From the NCBI GenBank assembly GCA_002332615.1, contig DDAL01000028.1, positions 52,206-96,508 of the forward strand: a DNA stretch of 44,303 nt, in the 5' to 3' direction. Under the pieces are notes generated by a model, which ran no database searches, was not told the DNA's origin, and saw only the letters and a program-made list of their open reading frames with translations. This DNA is from Sphingobacteriaceae bacterium UBA2059. Its GTDB lineage: Bacteria; Bacteroidota; Bacteroidia; Sphingobacteriales; Sphingobacteriaceae. The position numbers and the translations under genes were made by a program. The stretch's first letter is position 1; every line of letters starts with the position of its first letter. Shown here in pieces: positions 34,381-43,620 of this stretch.

Positions 34381-34402
34381 TTTGTTTGTAAGCAAAAACA
34401 AA
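34381..34402. promoter_or_regulatory. Candidate operator for the DeoR/GlpR regulator
   Basis: Imperfect inverted repeat TTTGTTT - 8 bases - AAACAAA, 11 bases upstream of the regulator start and between its promoter and its gene. A binding role for the regulator itself is a guess from position and symmetry. Confidence 0.3.
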
Positions 34403-34450
34403 TTGTAGTGTTATAATAGTCTTTCAGAAACGATGATAACACGGATTTAT

Positions 34451-34485
34451 CAAAAGTAAATATATCGATTATAGAATATTACAAA
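34451..34485 (-). promoter_or_regulatory. Promoter of the DeoR/GlpR regulator gene
   Basis: On the minus strand: TTTG (34485-34482), 23 bases, TACTTTTG (34458-34451), an exact TAnnTTTG with spacing at the long end. The expected start is near 34444. For glpT on the plus strand a TAGTTTTG stands at 34580-34587, but no -33 element is found at usable spacing. Confidence 0.45.
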
Positions 34486-34647
34486 TGACTTGTTATTTTA
34501 TTTATTTCTTTCACCTGTGATGAGCACGCAGCTTTCGGTTTGTTTTATTTTATATTACTTCCTTTTGATTTATTTTTTATAGTTTTGATATGTCTTCTTT
34601 TCGAATAAGAAACTTAAACCAAGTTGTATTGCACTTAAATTGATTAA

Positions 34648-35984
34648 ATGATTTCGTCTTTGTTCTCTCCGCCGAAGCATAAACCATTGTTACCTGAAGC
34701 CCAAATAGATCCAAATTACAAGCGTTTGCGCTTCCAGGTCTTTCTTGGATATTTATAGGCTATGCCGGATACTATCTGGTGAGAAAAAACTTTTCTATGG
34801 CTATGCCTTACCTTATTGAGCAAGGCTTTAGTAAAGGAGAACTTGGGTTTGCCTTGTCTGGCGTATCAATAGCTTATGGTTTAAGTAAGTTTTTAATGGG
34901 GAATATATCAGATAGAAGCAATGCTCGCTTGTTTCTGCCTGCGGGGCTTGCTTTATCGGCCTTGTGTATGATTGCAATGGGAGTGTTCCCCTTTGCTACA
35001 AGTTCTATTACCATTATGTTTGTGCTGCTATTTTTTAACGGATGGTTTCAGGGCATGGGCTGGCCCCCTTGCGGTCGTGTGATGGTTCACTGGTTCTCTG
35101 TAAAAGAAAGGGGGCTGAAAATGTCTGTGTGGAACATAGCACATAATGTTGGAGGCGGTTTGATAGGCCCAATGTCCATATTGGGAATTTCCCTGTTCGG
35201 GGCATGGCAAAGTAATTTTTACTTTCCGGGATTAATAGCATTAGTAATTGCGTTTATGGCCTATTGGCTTGTAAGGGATACGCCTCAATCATGCGGTTTG
35301 CCACCAATAGAACTATATAAAAATGAAAAGCAGACGGACTATAAACCTGTTTTTGAAGAGGAGTTAAGCGCTAAACGTATTTTTCTTGACTATGTGCTTA
35401 ATAACCGTGCGCTTTGGTATATAGCGCTTGCCAATGTTTTTGTCTATTTGGTACGTTACGGCGTACTCGACTGGGCTCCTACCTTTCTTAAAGAAGCAAA
35501 AGGGTTTTCCCTAAACGAATCTGGATGGGCATATTTCGCTTATGAGTATGCAGGAATACCGGGGACTTTAATTTGCGGCTGGATGAGTGATAAAGTGTTT
35601 AAAGGCAGAAGAGCACCGGCTACGGTTATTTATATGGTACTTGTTTTGGTTGCTGTGATTGTATACTGGAAAAATCCTGCTGGAAACCCGTGGATCGATA
35701 ACTTAGCGCTGATAGCCATAGGTTTTTTAATATACGGGCCGGTGATGCTCATAGGAGTACATGCTCTGGATCTGGTTCCTAAAAAAGCTGCCGGAACCGC
35801 CGCTGGTTTTACCGGACTTTTTGGATATCTTGGTGGCGCTGTATTTGCCAATGTAGCTAGCGAACATGTTGTGGATAATTGGGGCTGGGACGGCGGTTTC
35901 TTCATTCTGACTGCAGCTTGCGTTTTAGCCATTCTATTTACAGCTTTTACCTGGCGGGGAGAACTAAAACAGAAAGATAGATAG
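34648..35984 (+). pseudogene. glpT: glpT, glycerol-3-phosphate:phosphate antiporter, broken by a one-base deletion
   Basis: From ATG at 34648 the frame reads 36 residues (ISSLFSPPKHKPLL..., ...YKRLRFQVFLG) and stops at TAG 34756-34758. The other frame, open from just before GTG 34779 to 35984, continues as IFIGYAGYYLVRKNFSMAMPYL, exactly the GlpT sequence expected next. Adding one A at about 34749 restores one 445-residue protein of normal GlpT length (E. coli 452). The rest is an intact MFS antiporter with the FLMGNISDRSNARLFLPAG and WNIAHNVGGGLIGP motifs. The shift removes the start of the first membrane helix. It could be a real mutation or an assembly error; translation from the GTG would miss the first helix. 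It lies in one operon with the phosphodiesterase gene. Confidence 0.85.
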
Positions 35985-36013
35985 TTGATATTGAAATTAT
36001 TATTTAACTATAA

Positions 36014-36916
36014 ATGAAATATAAGAATTGCTTAGTTTTTTTTGTCATGGCCTTTGTGTCCTGCACAGTTTTGAAGAACCAACGATTGCATTCAGCCATT
36101 GAATTTCCGGCCTTGTCTTTGGAAGCTCACCGCGGAGGAAAGGGCCTGATGCCGGAGAATACCATTGCTGCCATGATTAATGCAATGTCTTTCCCTAACG
36201 TAACAACATTAGAGATGGACATTCATATTACGAAAGATAAGAAGGTGGTAGTGACTCATGACGATTATCTGAATCCTGCGTTCGTTCTGACTCCTGATGG
36301 TAAAGACTTGGAGATTTCAGACTCGAAGAAATACAGGGTGTATGGCCTGACATATGACGAGTTAAAGCGTTTTGATACAGGGAGCAAGTTTTATGCTGCT
36401 GTTCCCCGTCAACAGAAGCAAAAAAGTAATATTCCGCTTCTTGAGGATCTGATCGATTCGGTTCAGGCGCATATTGTCAAAGCAAAGCGCAAACAGGTTT
36501 TTTATAATATAGAAACCAAATGTAGTCTAAAGGGAGATGGAAAACAGCATCCTGGACCAGAAGAGTTTGTTGATCTTCTGATGGATGTTATCAGGAATAA
36601 AAATATTGAACGGTATGTAGTGATTCAGTCCTTTGATAAGAGGACTATTCAAGTCATTCGCCGGAAGTACCCCTCTGTCAGAGCGTCCTATCTGGTAAGT
36701 AATTCTAAGACTTATGAACAAAACATTCAAGACTTAGGGTTTAGACCTTTTATATTAAGCCCAAATTTAAAGATGGTGGATGCTGATCTGATTGCTAAGG
36801 CCCATAGGGACAGTGTAAAGGTCATTCCATGGACTGTAAATACCAAAGTCGAAATTGAAAGGTTAAAGAAGCTTGGTGTAGACGGGATTATTTCTGATTA
36901 CCCTGACTTGTTTTAG
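36014..36916 (+). CDS. Glycerophosphodiester phosphodiesterase, lipoprotein (GlpQ-like)
   Basis: 300 residues. A lipoprotein signal ends at Cys17 (VMAFVSC-TVLK), so it acts in the periplasm or on the surface. The GDPD barrel opens with AHRGGKGLMPENT (His39, Arg40, Glu48), then EMDIHITKDKKVVVTHDD, with the metal acids Glu67 and Asp69 and the second catalytic His. It ends PWTVNTKVEIERLKKLGVDGIISDYPDLF, all family signatures. It hydrolyses glycerophosphodiesters from phospholipid breakdown to glycerol 3-phosphate and an alcohol. The product would be imported by GlpT, encoded 29 bases upstream. Confidence 0.95.
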   Translation: MKYKNCLVFFVMAFVSCTVLKNQRLHSAIEFPALSLEAHRGGKGLMPENTIAAMINAMSFPNVTTLEMDIHITKDKKVVVTHDDYLNPAFVLTPDGKDLEISDSKKYRVYGLTYDELKRFDTGSKFYAAVPRQQKQKSNIPLLEDLIDSVQAHIVKAKRKQVFYNIETKCSLKGDGKQHPGPEEFVDLLMDVIRNKNIERYVVIQSFDKRTIQVIRRKYPSVRASYLVSNSKTYEQNIQDLGFRPFILSPNLKMVDADLIAKAHRDSVKVIPWTVNTKVEIERLKKLGVDGIISDYPDLF

Positions 36917-37185
36917 AAAATCGGCTTAATAAGCAGTGAGCTTTCCGGTTTAGGCCCGTAATCATAAGATAGCCGTGTTTCCTTGCACCGACATAGATAG
37001 AGCTACAACGATTGGTTTGAGCACTGAAGGTGTTGGTTGAATTTAAATAAACCTTGTGCGCCGGTTTATGTAAAAGCTGTAATTGATTTAAGTCACATAT
37101 TGCCTTGTAATTGTCGAATGTTATTATCTTTAAAGCGATTGCTCCTAAGTGTTGATGTTACGCTTAGCGTTAAGGGATATTTAAT

Positions 37186-38712
37186 ATGGTTCGTCTTTTA
37201 CTTACATGTTCCGGGGTACTTTCCAAGCGCTTGAAATACCCGTTTTTTATTATTTTGATGTGCTCCTTAGTTAATGATACTGATGCACAGACTAAAAGTA
37301 ATTTTATACGAATTCTAGACACAGACTCCGAAAATGACATAATAAAAAAAGCGGTGAATGTTGTTCCATCGGCCCGGCAATTACGATGGCAGCAGCTTGA
37401 AATGACTGCTTTTATTCATTTTGGTATAAATACCTTTACAGGAAGGGAATGGGGGGATGGAAAAGAAAGTCCTTCATTATTCAACCCTTCCGGTCTTGAT
37501 GCAAGACAATGGGTAAAGACCTGTAAAGAAGCAGGCTTTAAGTTAGTTATTTTAACCGCTAAACACCATGATGGCTTTTGCTTATGGCCAAGCCGGTTTA
37601 CTGAACATTCAGTAAAAAGCAGTCCATGGAAAGATGGCAAAGGTGATGTGGTAAAAGAAACGGCAGATGCTTGCAGGGAATACGGGATTGAGTTTGGCAT
37701 TTACTTGTCGCCCTGGGACAGGAACTCCAGTACATTTGGTAGTGAAGCCTATAATGATTTTTTTGTTAATCAGCTTACGGAACTCCTGACTAATTACGGC
37801 AGAATAGGAGAGGTATGGTTTGACGGGGCAAATGGCGAAGGCGCTGAGGGGAAAAAGCAAAGGTATGATTTTAAAAGATGGTATTCGCTTATAAGAAAGC
37901 TACAGCCGGAAGCGGTGATTGCTGTGATGGGCCCGGACATACGTTGGGTAGGTACAGAAAAAGGATACGGGCGTGATAATGAATGGAGCGTGGTGCCGGG
38001 TGATGCATTAATGCCTGACAAAATCGCTTCGGAGTCGCAAAAGGATGTGAGTTTTGCACCCGTTGATATGACGGATAAAGACTTAGGCAGCAGAGAAAAA
38101 ATAGTTAAAGCGAAGAGCCTGGTGTGGTATCCTGCTGAAATGGATGTGTCTATACGACCGGGATGGTTTTACCATGCCAGTGAAGACGATCAGGTTAAAT
38201 CACCGAAAAAGCTGCTGGATATTTACTATGGCTCTGTGGGAAGGAACGGTACACTTTTGTTAAACTTGCCTCCGGATAAACGAGGTCTTATTCATGAAAA
38301 CGACGTGCGGTCTTTACAGTACTTTAAAAAAGAACTTGACAGACGTTTTAAGCATAATATTTTAAAGGACGCTTTAAGTTCACCTGGTACCCGAAAGCTT
38401 ACTGATAATGATATTAAGACCAATGTGGTTTTAAAGGGAGATAAAGGTCAGGTGTTGGAGTTTGACTTTGGTAAAGATTGCGCTTTCAATACGCTGGTAC
38501 TTCAGGAAGACATTAGTAGGGGGCAGAGAGTGGAAGAGTTAATAGTAGAGTGTATGGAAAATGGCCGGTGGAAAACAATTGCAAAAATTGGTACAGTTGG
38601 TTATAAGCGAATAATAGAGTTTGAGAGGATAAGCAGTAATAAGCTCAGGCTTACATTTGCAAAAACAAGAGGTACAATCTTTATCGGTGAAGCCGGTCTT
38701 TACAATACTTAA
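37186..38712 (+). CDS. Exported alpha-L-fucosidase, GH29
   Basis: 508 residues. The ATG at 37186 has AGGGA eight bases upstream. A long signal peptide (FFIILMCSLVNDTDAQ) directs export. The GH29 barrel shows FIHFGINTFTGREWGDG, LVILTAKHHDGFCLWPSRFTEHSV and the nucleophile Asp213 in EVWFDGANGEG. A C-terminal discoidin-like beta domain (about 400-508) follows. It removes L-fucose from glycans. First gene of the GH29-GH2-GH20 operon, with the beta-galactosidase 10 bases downstream. No promoter of the standard form was found in the 269-base gap before it. Confidence 0.94.
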   Translation: MVRLLLTCSGVLSKRLKYPFFIILMCSLVNDTDAQTKSNFIRILDTDSENDIIKKAVNVVPSARQLRWQQLEMTAFIHFGINTFTGREWGDGKESPSLFNPSGLDARQWVKTCKEAGFKLVILTAKHHDGFCLWPSRFTEHSVKSSPWKDGKGDVVKETADACREYGIEFGIYLSPWDRNSSTFGSEAYNDFFVNQLTELLTNYGRIGEVWFDGANGEGAEGKKQRYDFKRWYSLIRKLQPEAVIAVMGPDIRWVGTEKGYGRDNEWSVVPGDALMPDKIASESQKDVSFAPVDMTDKDLGSREKIVKAKSLVWYPAEMDVSIRPGWFYHASEDDQVKSPKKLLDIYYGSVGRNGTLLLNLPPDKRGLIHENDVRSLQYFKKELDRRFKHNILKDALSSPGTRKLTDNDIKTNVVLKGDKGQVLEFDFGKDCAFNTLVLQEDISRGQRVEELIVECMENGRWKTIAKIGTVGYKRIIEFERISSNKLRLTFAKTRGTIFIGEAGLYNT

Positions 38713-38722
38713 GTTCTAATCA

Positions 38723-41700
38723 ATGAAATTTTACCGTCTGTTATTAATGTTTGCAGTGTGCGCCCTGGCTCAGTCCGCTGATGCTCAAAGCCTGCCCTAT
38801 GAGTTGCAAACCCCTCAAGTGGTTGAGACGAACCGTTTACCCATGAAGGCAAGCTTTTTTGCTTATGAAAGTTTTGAAAAAGCCCGCGCAGGTGAAAGGG
38901 AGAAATCATCATTCTACTTATCCTTGAATGGCGATTGGAAGTTTAACTGGGTGCAGAATCCTAAGCAACGGCCTGTCGATTTTTACAAACTAAATTTTAA
39001 TGATACTCAGTGGGGCAGTTTTAAAGTCCCCGGAAGCTGGGAAGTAAATGGTTTCGGAACTCCAATCTATGTCAACCAGCCGTATGACTTCGTTGGGCAT
39101 AAAAAGCGAGGTGCTCAATTAAACCCGCCCTTTGATATTCCTGAAGATAACAACCCTGTAGGATCTTACCGTAAAAAAATTACGATACCGGAAAACTGGA
39201 ACGGAAGGCGAATATTTATCCATTTAGGCGCTGTAAAGTCGGCCTTCTTTATTTGGGTAAATGGAAAAAAGGTTGGGTATAGTGAGGATAGTAAACTTCC
39301 TGCAGAATTTGAGTTGACCGAATTTGTAAAGCCAGGAGAGAACATTATCGCTTTACAGGTTTATCGATGGAGCGATGCAAGTTATCTCGAATGTCAGGAC
39401 ATGTTTCGTTTTTCGGGAATAGACAGAGATGTGTATCTATACGCTACGCCTGTTATATCAATACGCGACTACAAGATCACCAGTACGCTGGACGCTAATT
39501 ATAAGCATGGCTTACTTGATGTGCTTGCCGAGGTGAAGAGCTATGAGTCGGGTCAGGGATATCATTCTAAGGGAATTGCCTTTAGTTTAGGCTATCGCCT
39601 TGAAGATGCAGATGGTAAACTTATAGCCGACGGCAGCGCTGATAAGGAAACGGTGCTTCACAACTATTATATTAAAGGTAAGCTGAGTAAGCTGATACCT
39701 GATGTGAAGCAATGGTCTGCAGAGGTGCCTTACTTATATAATTTGTACCTGATATTAAAAGACTCTGTAGGTAAAGTGGTACAGGTAGTCCCTCAGAAAG
39801 TAGGATTCAGGAGTATTGAACTTAAGGACAGAGTCTTTTTGGTTAACGGAAAGAAAGTTCTTTTTAAGGGGGTTAACCGGCATGAGCATCACCCAAAAAG
39901 AGGACATGCTCTTACTAAGGAAGACATGCTTAAGGACATGGAAATGATGAAAAAGCTCAATATCAATGCAGTTCGGAATTCGCATTATCCACCTGATCCT
40001 TACTGGATGGAACTTTGTGACCTATATGGCTTGTATGTTGTTGACGAAGCTAATATTGAATCTCATGGAATTGGATATGATCTCCGTTATAATCTTGCCA
40101 ATAAGCCTGAATGGCGCAATGCGCATCTGCAGAGAATTAAGCGAATGTATGAGCGCGATAAAAATCATCCTAGTATCATTACATGGTCTTTGGGTAATGA
40201 AGCCGGGAACGGAACTAGCTTTTATGAAGGGTATGAGTGGCTTAAAAACCAGGATACCAGACCCGTGCAATACGAGCGTGCGGAATCAGACTACAATACA
40301 GACCTGATAGTGCCGCAATATCCTGACCCTGACTGGATGAGCAGGTACTCTGACAGTAATCCTTCGCGAGTGCTTGTTATGAGTGAGTATGCACATATAA
40401 TGGGAAATAGTCTTGGAAACTTCAAAGATTACTGGGATGTAATACGGTCAAAACCCTACTTGCAGGGAGGATTTATTTGGGAATGGATAGATCAGTCAAT
40501 CGACACTGTTAAAAACGGTAAGAGAATTAAGGCGTATGGCGGAGACTTTCCATTATCTGGTCCGGTGGATGAAAACTTAAGTGACAATAACTTCTGTGTA
40601 AAAGGCGTAGTGGATGCTTACAGGGGTATAACGCCTATGGCAGTAGAGGTGAAATACGTTTTGCAGCCGATTCACTCCAGGTTCAGTAACAATAAGCTTA
40701 AGATAAGAAACGAATTCTTATTTAGAGATTTAGGAAATGTAGAGCTGGCGTGGGAACTTACAGAGAATGGTAAGCCAGTGAAAAAGGGTTTGATAAAAAA
40801 CGTGCACGTTGGTCCGGATGAAGAGAAAAGTGTAGATCTGACTGGTTTAGGCATAAGTGCTTTAGATAAAGAATATTTCTTAAATGTAAGTTATAGATTG
40901 AAAGCTGCCGAACCATTTTTGCCTGCAGGGTTTGAGCTTGCCAGAGAGCAGTTTTCTCTCAATGCTGTTCCATCTAAGGGCGTTTCTGCTTCGGCTGCGG
41001 GCAAGCTAGTGTTAACAGAAAACAATAAAACTGTTAAGATTGAAGGAAAGCAGTTTTCGGTCGAGTTCGATTTTGCCAAAGGGCTTCTAAGCAAATATTC
41101 TATTAAGGGCCAGGTGATACTTGAAGCAGGTCCTGCGCCTGCTTTTTGGCGTGCTCCTACAGATAATGATATTGGAGCAGGGTTTAATAAATCGCTACGT
41201 ATGTGGAGGGAGGCCTATAAAAAAGGATCAATTGAAAAGGCTGTTCACCAAAAAGTCAGTGACGGTGTGTACCGGGTTGACTTCGTTGCTTCCGTTGTAA
41301 ACAGCGATGCGAGAGTTGAGCAAACTTATTTGATCTATGCTGACGGTAATATAAAAGTTGAAAATAGATTTTTTAAACTAAAAGGCGATCATAAGATTTT
41401 GATGAGGATAGGGAACGATGTACAAATGTCTTCCAGATTTAGCACTATTGAATGGTTTGGACGCGGTCCGGGAGAAAACTACATTGACAGAAAGTCAGCC
41501 ACATTTGTGGGGCATTTCAAGCAAAATGTGAAAGATCAATATTACCCTTACGCACGCCCACAGGAAAGTGGAAATAAAACGGACGTTCGCTGGGTTTCTT
41601 TTACAGACAAGAAAGGGATGGGGCTGAAGTTTGAATCCGCTGGCGAGATGTTAAACTTTTCGGCTTTGCCTTATAGCTTAGATGATCTGGACCCGGAACA

Positions 41701-41878
41701 GGACAAAAAACAGTATCATTCAGGAGAACTGGAACCAAGAAAGCAGATTTTTATACATATGGATCTTAAACAAATAGGGGTACAGGGAATGGATAGTTGG
41801 GGTAGCTGGCCTTTAAAACAGTATCAGATACCCTATACGGACTATACATATAGTTATTACATGACTCCACTACTTTAG
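38723..41878 (+). CDS. Exported beta-galactosidase, GH2
   Basis: 1051 residues, similar in length to E. coli LacZ, with a signal peptide (KFYRLLLMFAVCALAQSADAQ). Domains in order: sugar-binding jelly roll (about 60-240, GSWEVNGFGTPIYVNQPYDF), Ig-like (about 245-350) and the TIM barrel. The barrel has GVNRHEHHPKRGHAL, acid/base Glu493 (SLGNEAGNG) and nucleophile Glu555 (VMSEYAHIMGNSLG). Bgal_small_N follows at about 780-1050, including APAFWRAPTDNDIG and WFGRGPGENYIDRK. Unlike LacZ it is exported, so it would trim terminal beta-galactose from glycans outside the cytoplasm. It lies between the fucosidase and hexosaminidase genes. Confidence 0.95.
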   Translation: MKFYRLLLMFAVCALAQSADAQSLPYELQTPQVVETNRLPMKASFFAYESFEKARAGEREKSSFYLSLNGDWKFNWVQNPKQRPVDFYKLNFNDTQWGSFKVPGSWEVNGFGTPIYVNQPYDFVGHKKRGAQLNPPFDIPEDNNPVGSYRKKITIPENWNGRRIFIHLGAVKSAFFIWVNGKKVGYSEDSKLPAEFELTEFVKPGENIIALQVYRWSDASYLECQDMFRFSGIDRDVYLYATPVISIRDYKITSTLDANYKHGLLDVLAEVKSYESGQGYHSKGIAFSLGYRLEDADGKLIADGSADKETVLHNYYIKGKLSKLIPDVKQWSAEVPYLYNLYLILKDSVGKVVQVVPQKVGFRSIELKDRVFLVNGKKVLFKGVNRHEHHPKRGHALTKEDMLKDMEMMKKLNINAVRNSHYPPDPYWMELCDLYGLYVVDEANIESHGIGYDLRYNLANKPEWRNAHLQRIKRMYERDKNHPSIITWSLGNEAGNGTSFYEGYEWLKNQDTRPVQYERAESDYNTDLIVPQYPDPDWMSRYSDSNPSRVLVMSEYAHIMGNSLGNFKDYWDVIRSKPYLQGGFIWEWIDQSIDTVKNGKRIKAYGGDFPLSGPVDENLSDNNFCVKGVVDAYRGITPMAVEVKYVLQPIHSRFSNNKLKIRNEFLFRDLGNVELAWELTENGKPVKKGLIKNVHVGPDEEKSVDLTGLGISALDKEYFLNVSYRLKAAEPFLPAGFELAREQFSLNAVPSKGVSASAAGKLVLTENNKTVKIEGKQFSVEFDFAKGLLSKYSIKGQVILEAGPAPAFWRAPTDNDIGAGFNKSLRMWREAYKKGSIEKAVHQKVSDGVYRVDFVASVVNSDARVEQTYLIYADGNIKVENRFFKLKGDHKILMRIGNDVQMSSRFSTIEWFGRGPGENYIDRKSATFVGHFKQNVKDQYYPYARPQESGNKTDVRWVSFTDKKGMGLKFESAGEMLNFSALPYSLDDLDPEQDKKQYHSGELEPRKQIFIHMDLKQIGVQGMDSWGSWPLKQYQIPYTDYTYSYYMTPLL

Positions 41879-41909
41879 AGCTTAATACTTAAACTACATT
41901 CATATAGAA

Positions 41910-43556
41910 ATGATTAAACAACTTTCGTTAGCGATTGCACTTTCAGTGTTGTCTTTTAATGGCTTTAGCCAGATTAGCATCATTCCGAAGCCCGTAGAGC
42001 TAAAAGTGACTGCGCCAGGTAAATTGTTGGAGCTTAATCCATCAACAAGGGTCGTTACAGCTCAGTCGTCCTTAAGGCCGTCGGCTGATTTTTTAAACTC
42101 TTATCTGCAGGAATTCTATGGGTTTCAATTAGAAGGCTCGTCGTCAAAGAGCAATTCAAGTACCATACATTTATCACTAAAAAGAAGTAGTGGTGCTTCC
42201 AAAGAAGGTGCTTATACTTTATCGGTTGAAAATAACACTGTAAAAATTGCCGGGAACGACGAAGCCGGAGTGTTTTACGGAATACAAACCTTGATACAGC
42301 TGCTTCCTGTAAAGTCGGCAGGTTCTTCTGTTAAAGTTCCTTTTGTTACTATCAAAGATGAGCCCAGATTTGCATATCGCGGTGCAATGCTGGACGTAGG
42401 CCGTCACTTATTTCCTGTATCATTTATTAAAAAGTATATTGACTACCTGGCTCTTCATAAACTTAACTACTTTCATTGGCATTTGACTGAGGATCAGGGA
42501 TGGAGAATTGAAATTAAAAAATACCCTAAGCTGACTGAAGTGGGTGCTTATAGGAACGGAACCATCATCGGCCGTTTTCCAGGCAAGGGAAATGACGGCA
42601 AGCGTTATGGTGGGTTTTATACTCAAAATGAAGTTAAAGAAGTAGTGGCTTATGCTGCGAAAAGATATATAACTGTCATTCCAGAAATTGAAATGCCAGG
42701 ACACTCTTCTGCTGCTATTGCCGCATACCCAGAACTTAGCTGTTTCCCTGACGAGACTACCAAAGTTGCTAATGGAACTACCTGGAGTGGACCCGCGACG
42801 GGAAAGCATGTTCAGCAGGCGTGGGGCGTTTTTGAAGATATATTCGCTCCTACGGAGAAAACCTTTAAGTTTTTAGAAGATGTAATTGATGAAGTAATTG
42901 CTTTATTTCCTGCGAAGTATATCCACATAGGGGGAGACGAAGCTCCCAAGGATAACTGGAAGCGTTCGCCTTTCGCTCAGCAGCTAATTAAAGAAAAGGG
43001 GTTAAAAGATGAGCATGGCCTTCAGAGCTACTTTATTCAACGCATGGAAAAGTACATTAATTCAAAAGGCAAAACAATTATTGGGTGGGACGAAATCCTT
43101 GAAGGTGGCTTAGCTCCCAATGCGATTGTGATGAGCTGGAGAGGCGAAAAAGGCGGAATTGAAGCTGCAAATCAGAATCACAATGTGATAATGACTCCGG
43201 GAAGCCATGTTTACCTTGACTGGTCCCAGTTAGGACCCGATAAAGGCGATTCTGTAACTATAGGAAATAAGAATACGGTGAGAAACTCCTATTCGTATGA
43301 ACCCATTCCTAAAGAACTTGATGCTTCAAAAGCTAAGTACGTAATGGGGGCCCAGGCAAATGTTTGGACCGAGTATATGAAAACTCCCGAGAAAGTTCAG
43401 TACCAAATTTTCCCTAGGTTAACAGCTTTAAGTGAAGTTTTCTGGAGCCCCGCTCAGGGCAGAAACTGGGATGAGTTTGTGCCGCGTTTACAGAAGCAGT
43501 TTGAAAGATATGACTTGTGGAAGGTTAAGCATGGTCCTATGAACAACGAAAAGTGA
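41910..43556 (+). CDS. Exported beta-N-acetylhexosaminidase, GH20
   Basis: 548 residues with a signal peptide (LSLAIALSVLSFNGFSQ). A GH20b N-terminal alpha/beta domain (about 25-145) precedes the barrel (about 150-510), which opens RFAYRGAMLDVGRHLFPVSFIK and HWHLTEDQGWRIEIKKYP. Catalytic Asp343-Glu344 are in HIGGDEAPKDNW, and the active-site Trp segment VMSWRGEKGG is present. It releases terminal GlcNAc/GalNAc, the step after galactose removal from complex N-glycans. Third gene of the cluster, followed by a terminator at 43573-43605. Confidence 0.95.
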   Translation: MIKQLSLAIALSVLSFNGFSQISIIPKPVELKVTAPGKLLELNPSTRVVTAQSSLRPSADFLNSYLQEFYGFQLEGSSSKSNSSTIHLSLKRSSGASKEGAYTLSVENNTVKIAGNDEAGVFYGIQTLIQLLPVKSAGSSVKVPFVTIKDEPRFAYRGAMLDVGRHLFPVSFIKKYIDYLALHKLNYFHWHLTEDQGWRIEIKKYPKLTEVGAYRNGTIIGRFPGKGNDGKRYGGFYTQNEVKEVVAYAAKRYITVIPEIEMPGHSSAAIAAYPELSCFPDETTKVANGTTWSGPATGKHVQQAWGVFEDIFAPTEKTFKFLEDVIDEVIALFPAKYIHIGGDEAPKDNWKRSPFAQQLIKEKGLKDEHGLQSYFIQRMEKYINSKGKTIIGWDEILEGGLAPNAIVMSWRGEKGGIEAANQNHNVIMTPGSHVYLDWSQLGPDKGDSVTIGNKNTVRNSYSYEPIPKELDASKAKYVMGAQANVWTEYMKTPEKVQYQIFPRLTALSEVFWSPAQGRNWDEFVPRLQKQFERYDLWKVKHGPMNNEK

Positions 43557-43572
43557 TATTATAATTAGTTAT

Positions 43573-43605
43573 AAAAGCGCTGGCATTGGCATAGCGCTTT
43601 TTTTT
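43573..43605 (+). terminator. Intrinsic terminator after the GH20 gene
   Basis: Hairpin AAAAGCGCT (43573-43581), 11-base loop, AGCGCTTTT (43593-43601), with eight Ts to 43605. It is 17 bases after the hexosaminidase stop and only 16 bases before the aspartylglucosaminidase ATG, so that gene depends on read-through or on a promoter inside this gap. Confidence 0.7.
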
Positions 43606-43620
43606 AATGATCTTGAATAC

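Noticed and set aside
34580..34587. TAGTTTTG as the glpT promoter
   Set aside because: The -7 element is exact, but TTG motifs upstream are at spacings of 12 or 37 bases, outside the usual range. It is mentioned but not called.
34741..34760. Programmed -1 frameshift to produce intact GlpT
   Set aside because: The junction CTTGGATATTT does not fit the X-XXY-YYZ slippery pattern, and no stimulatory hairpin was seen. GlpT is not known to use frameshifting, so a deletion or error is simpler.
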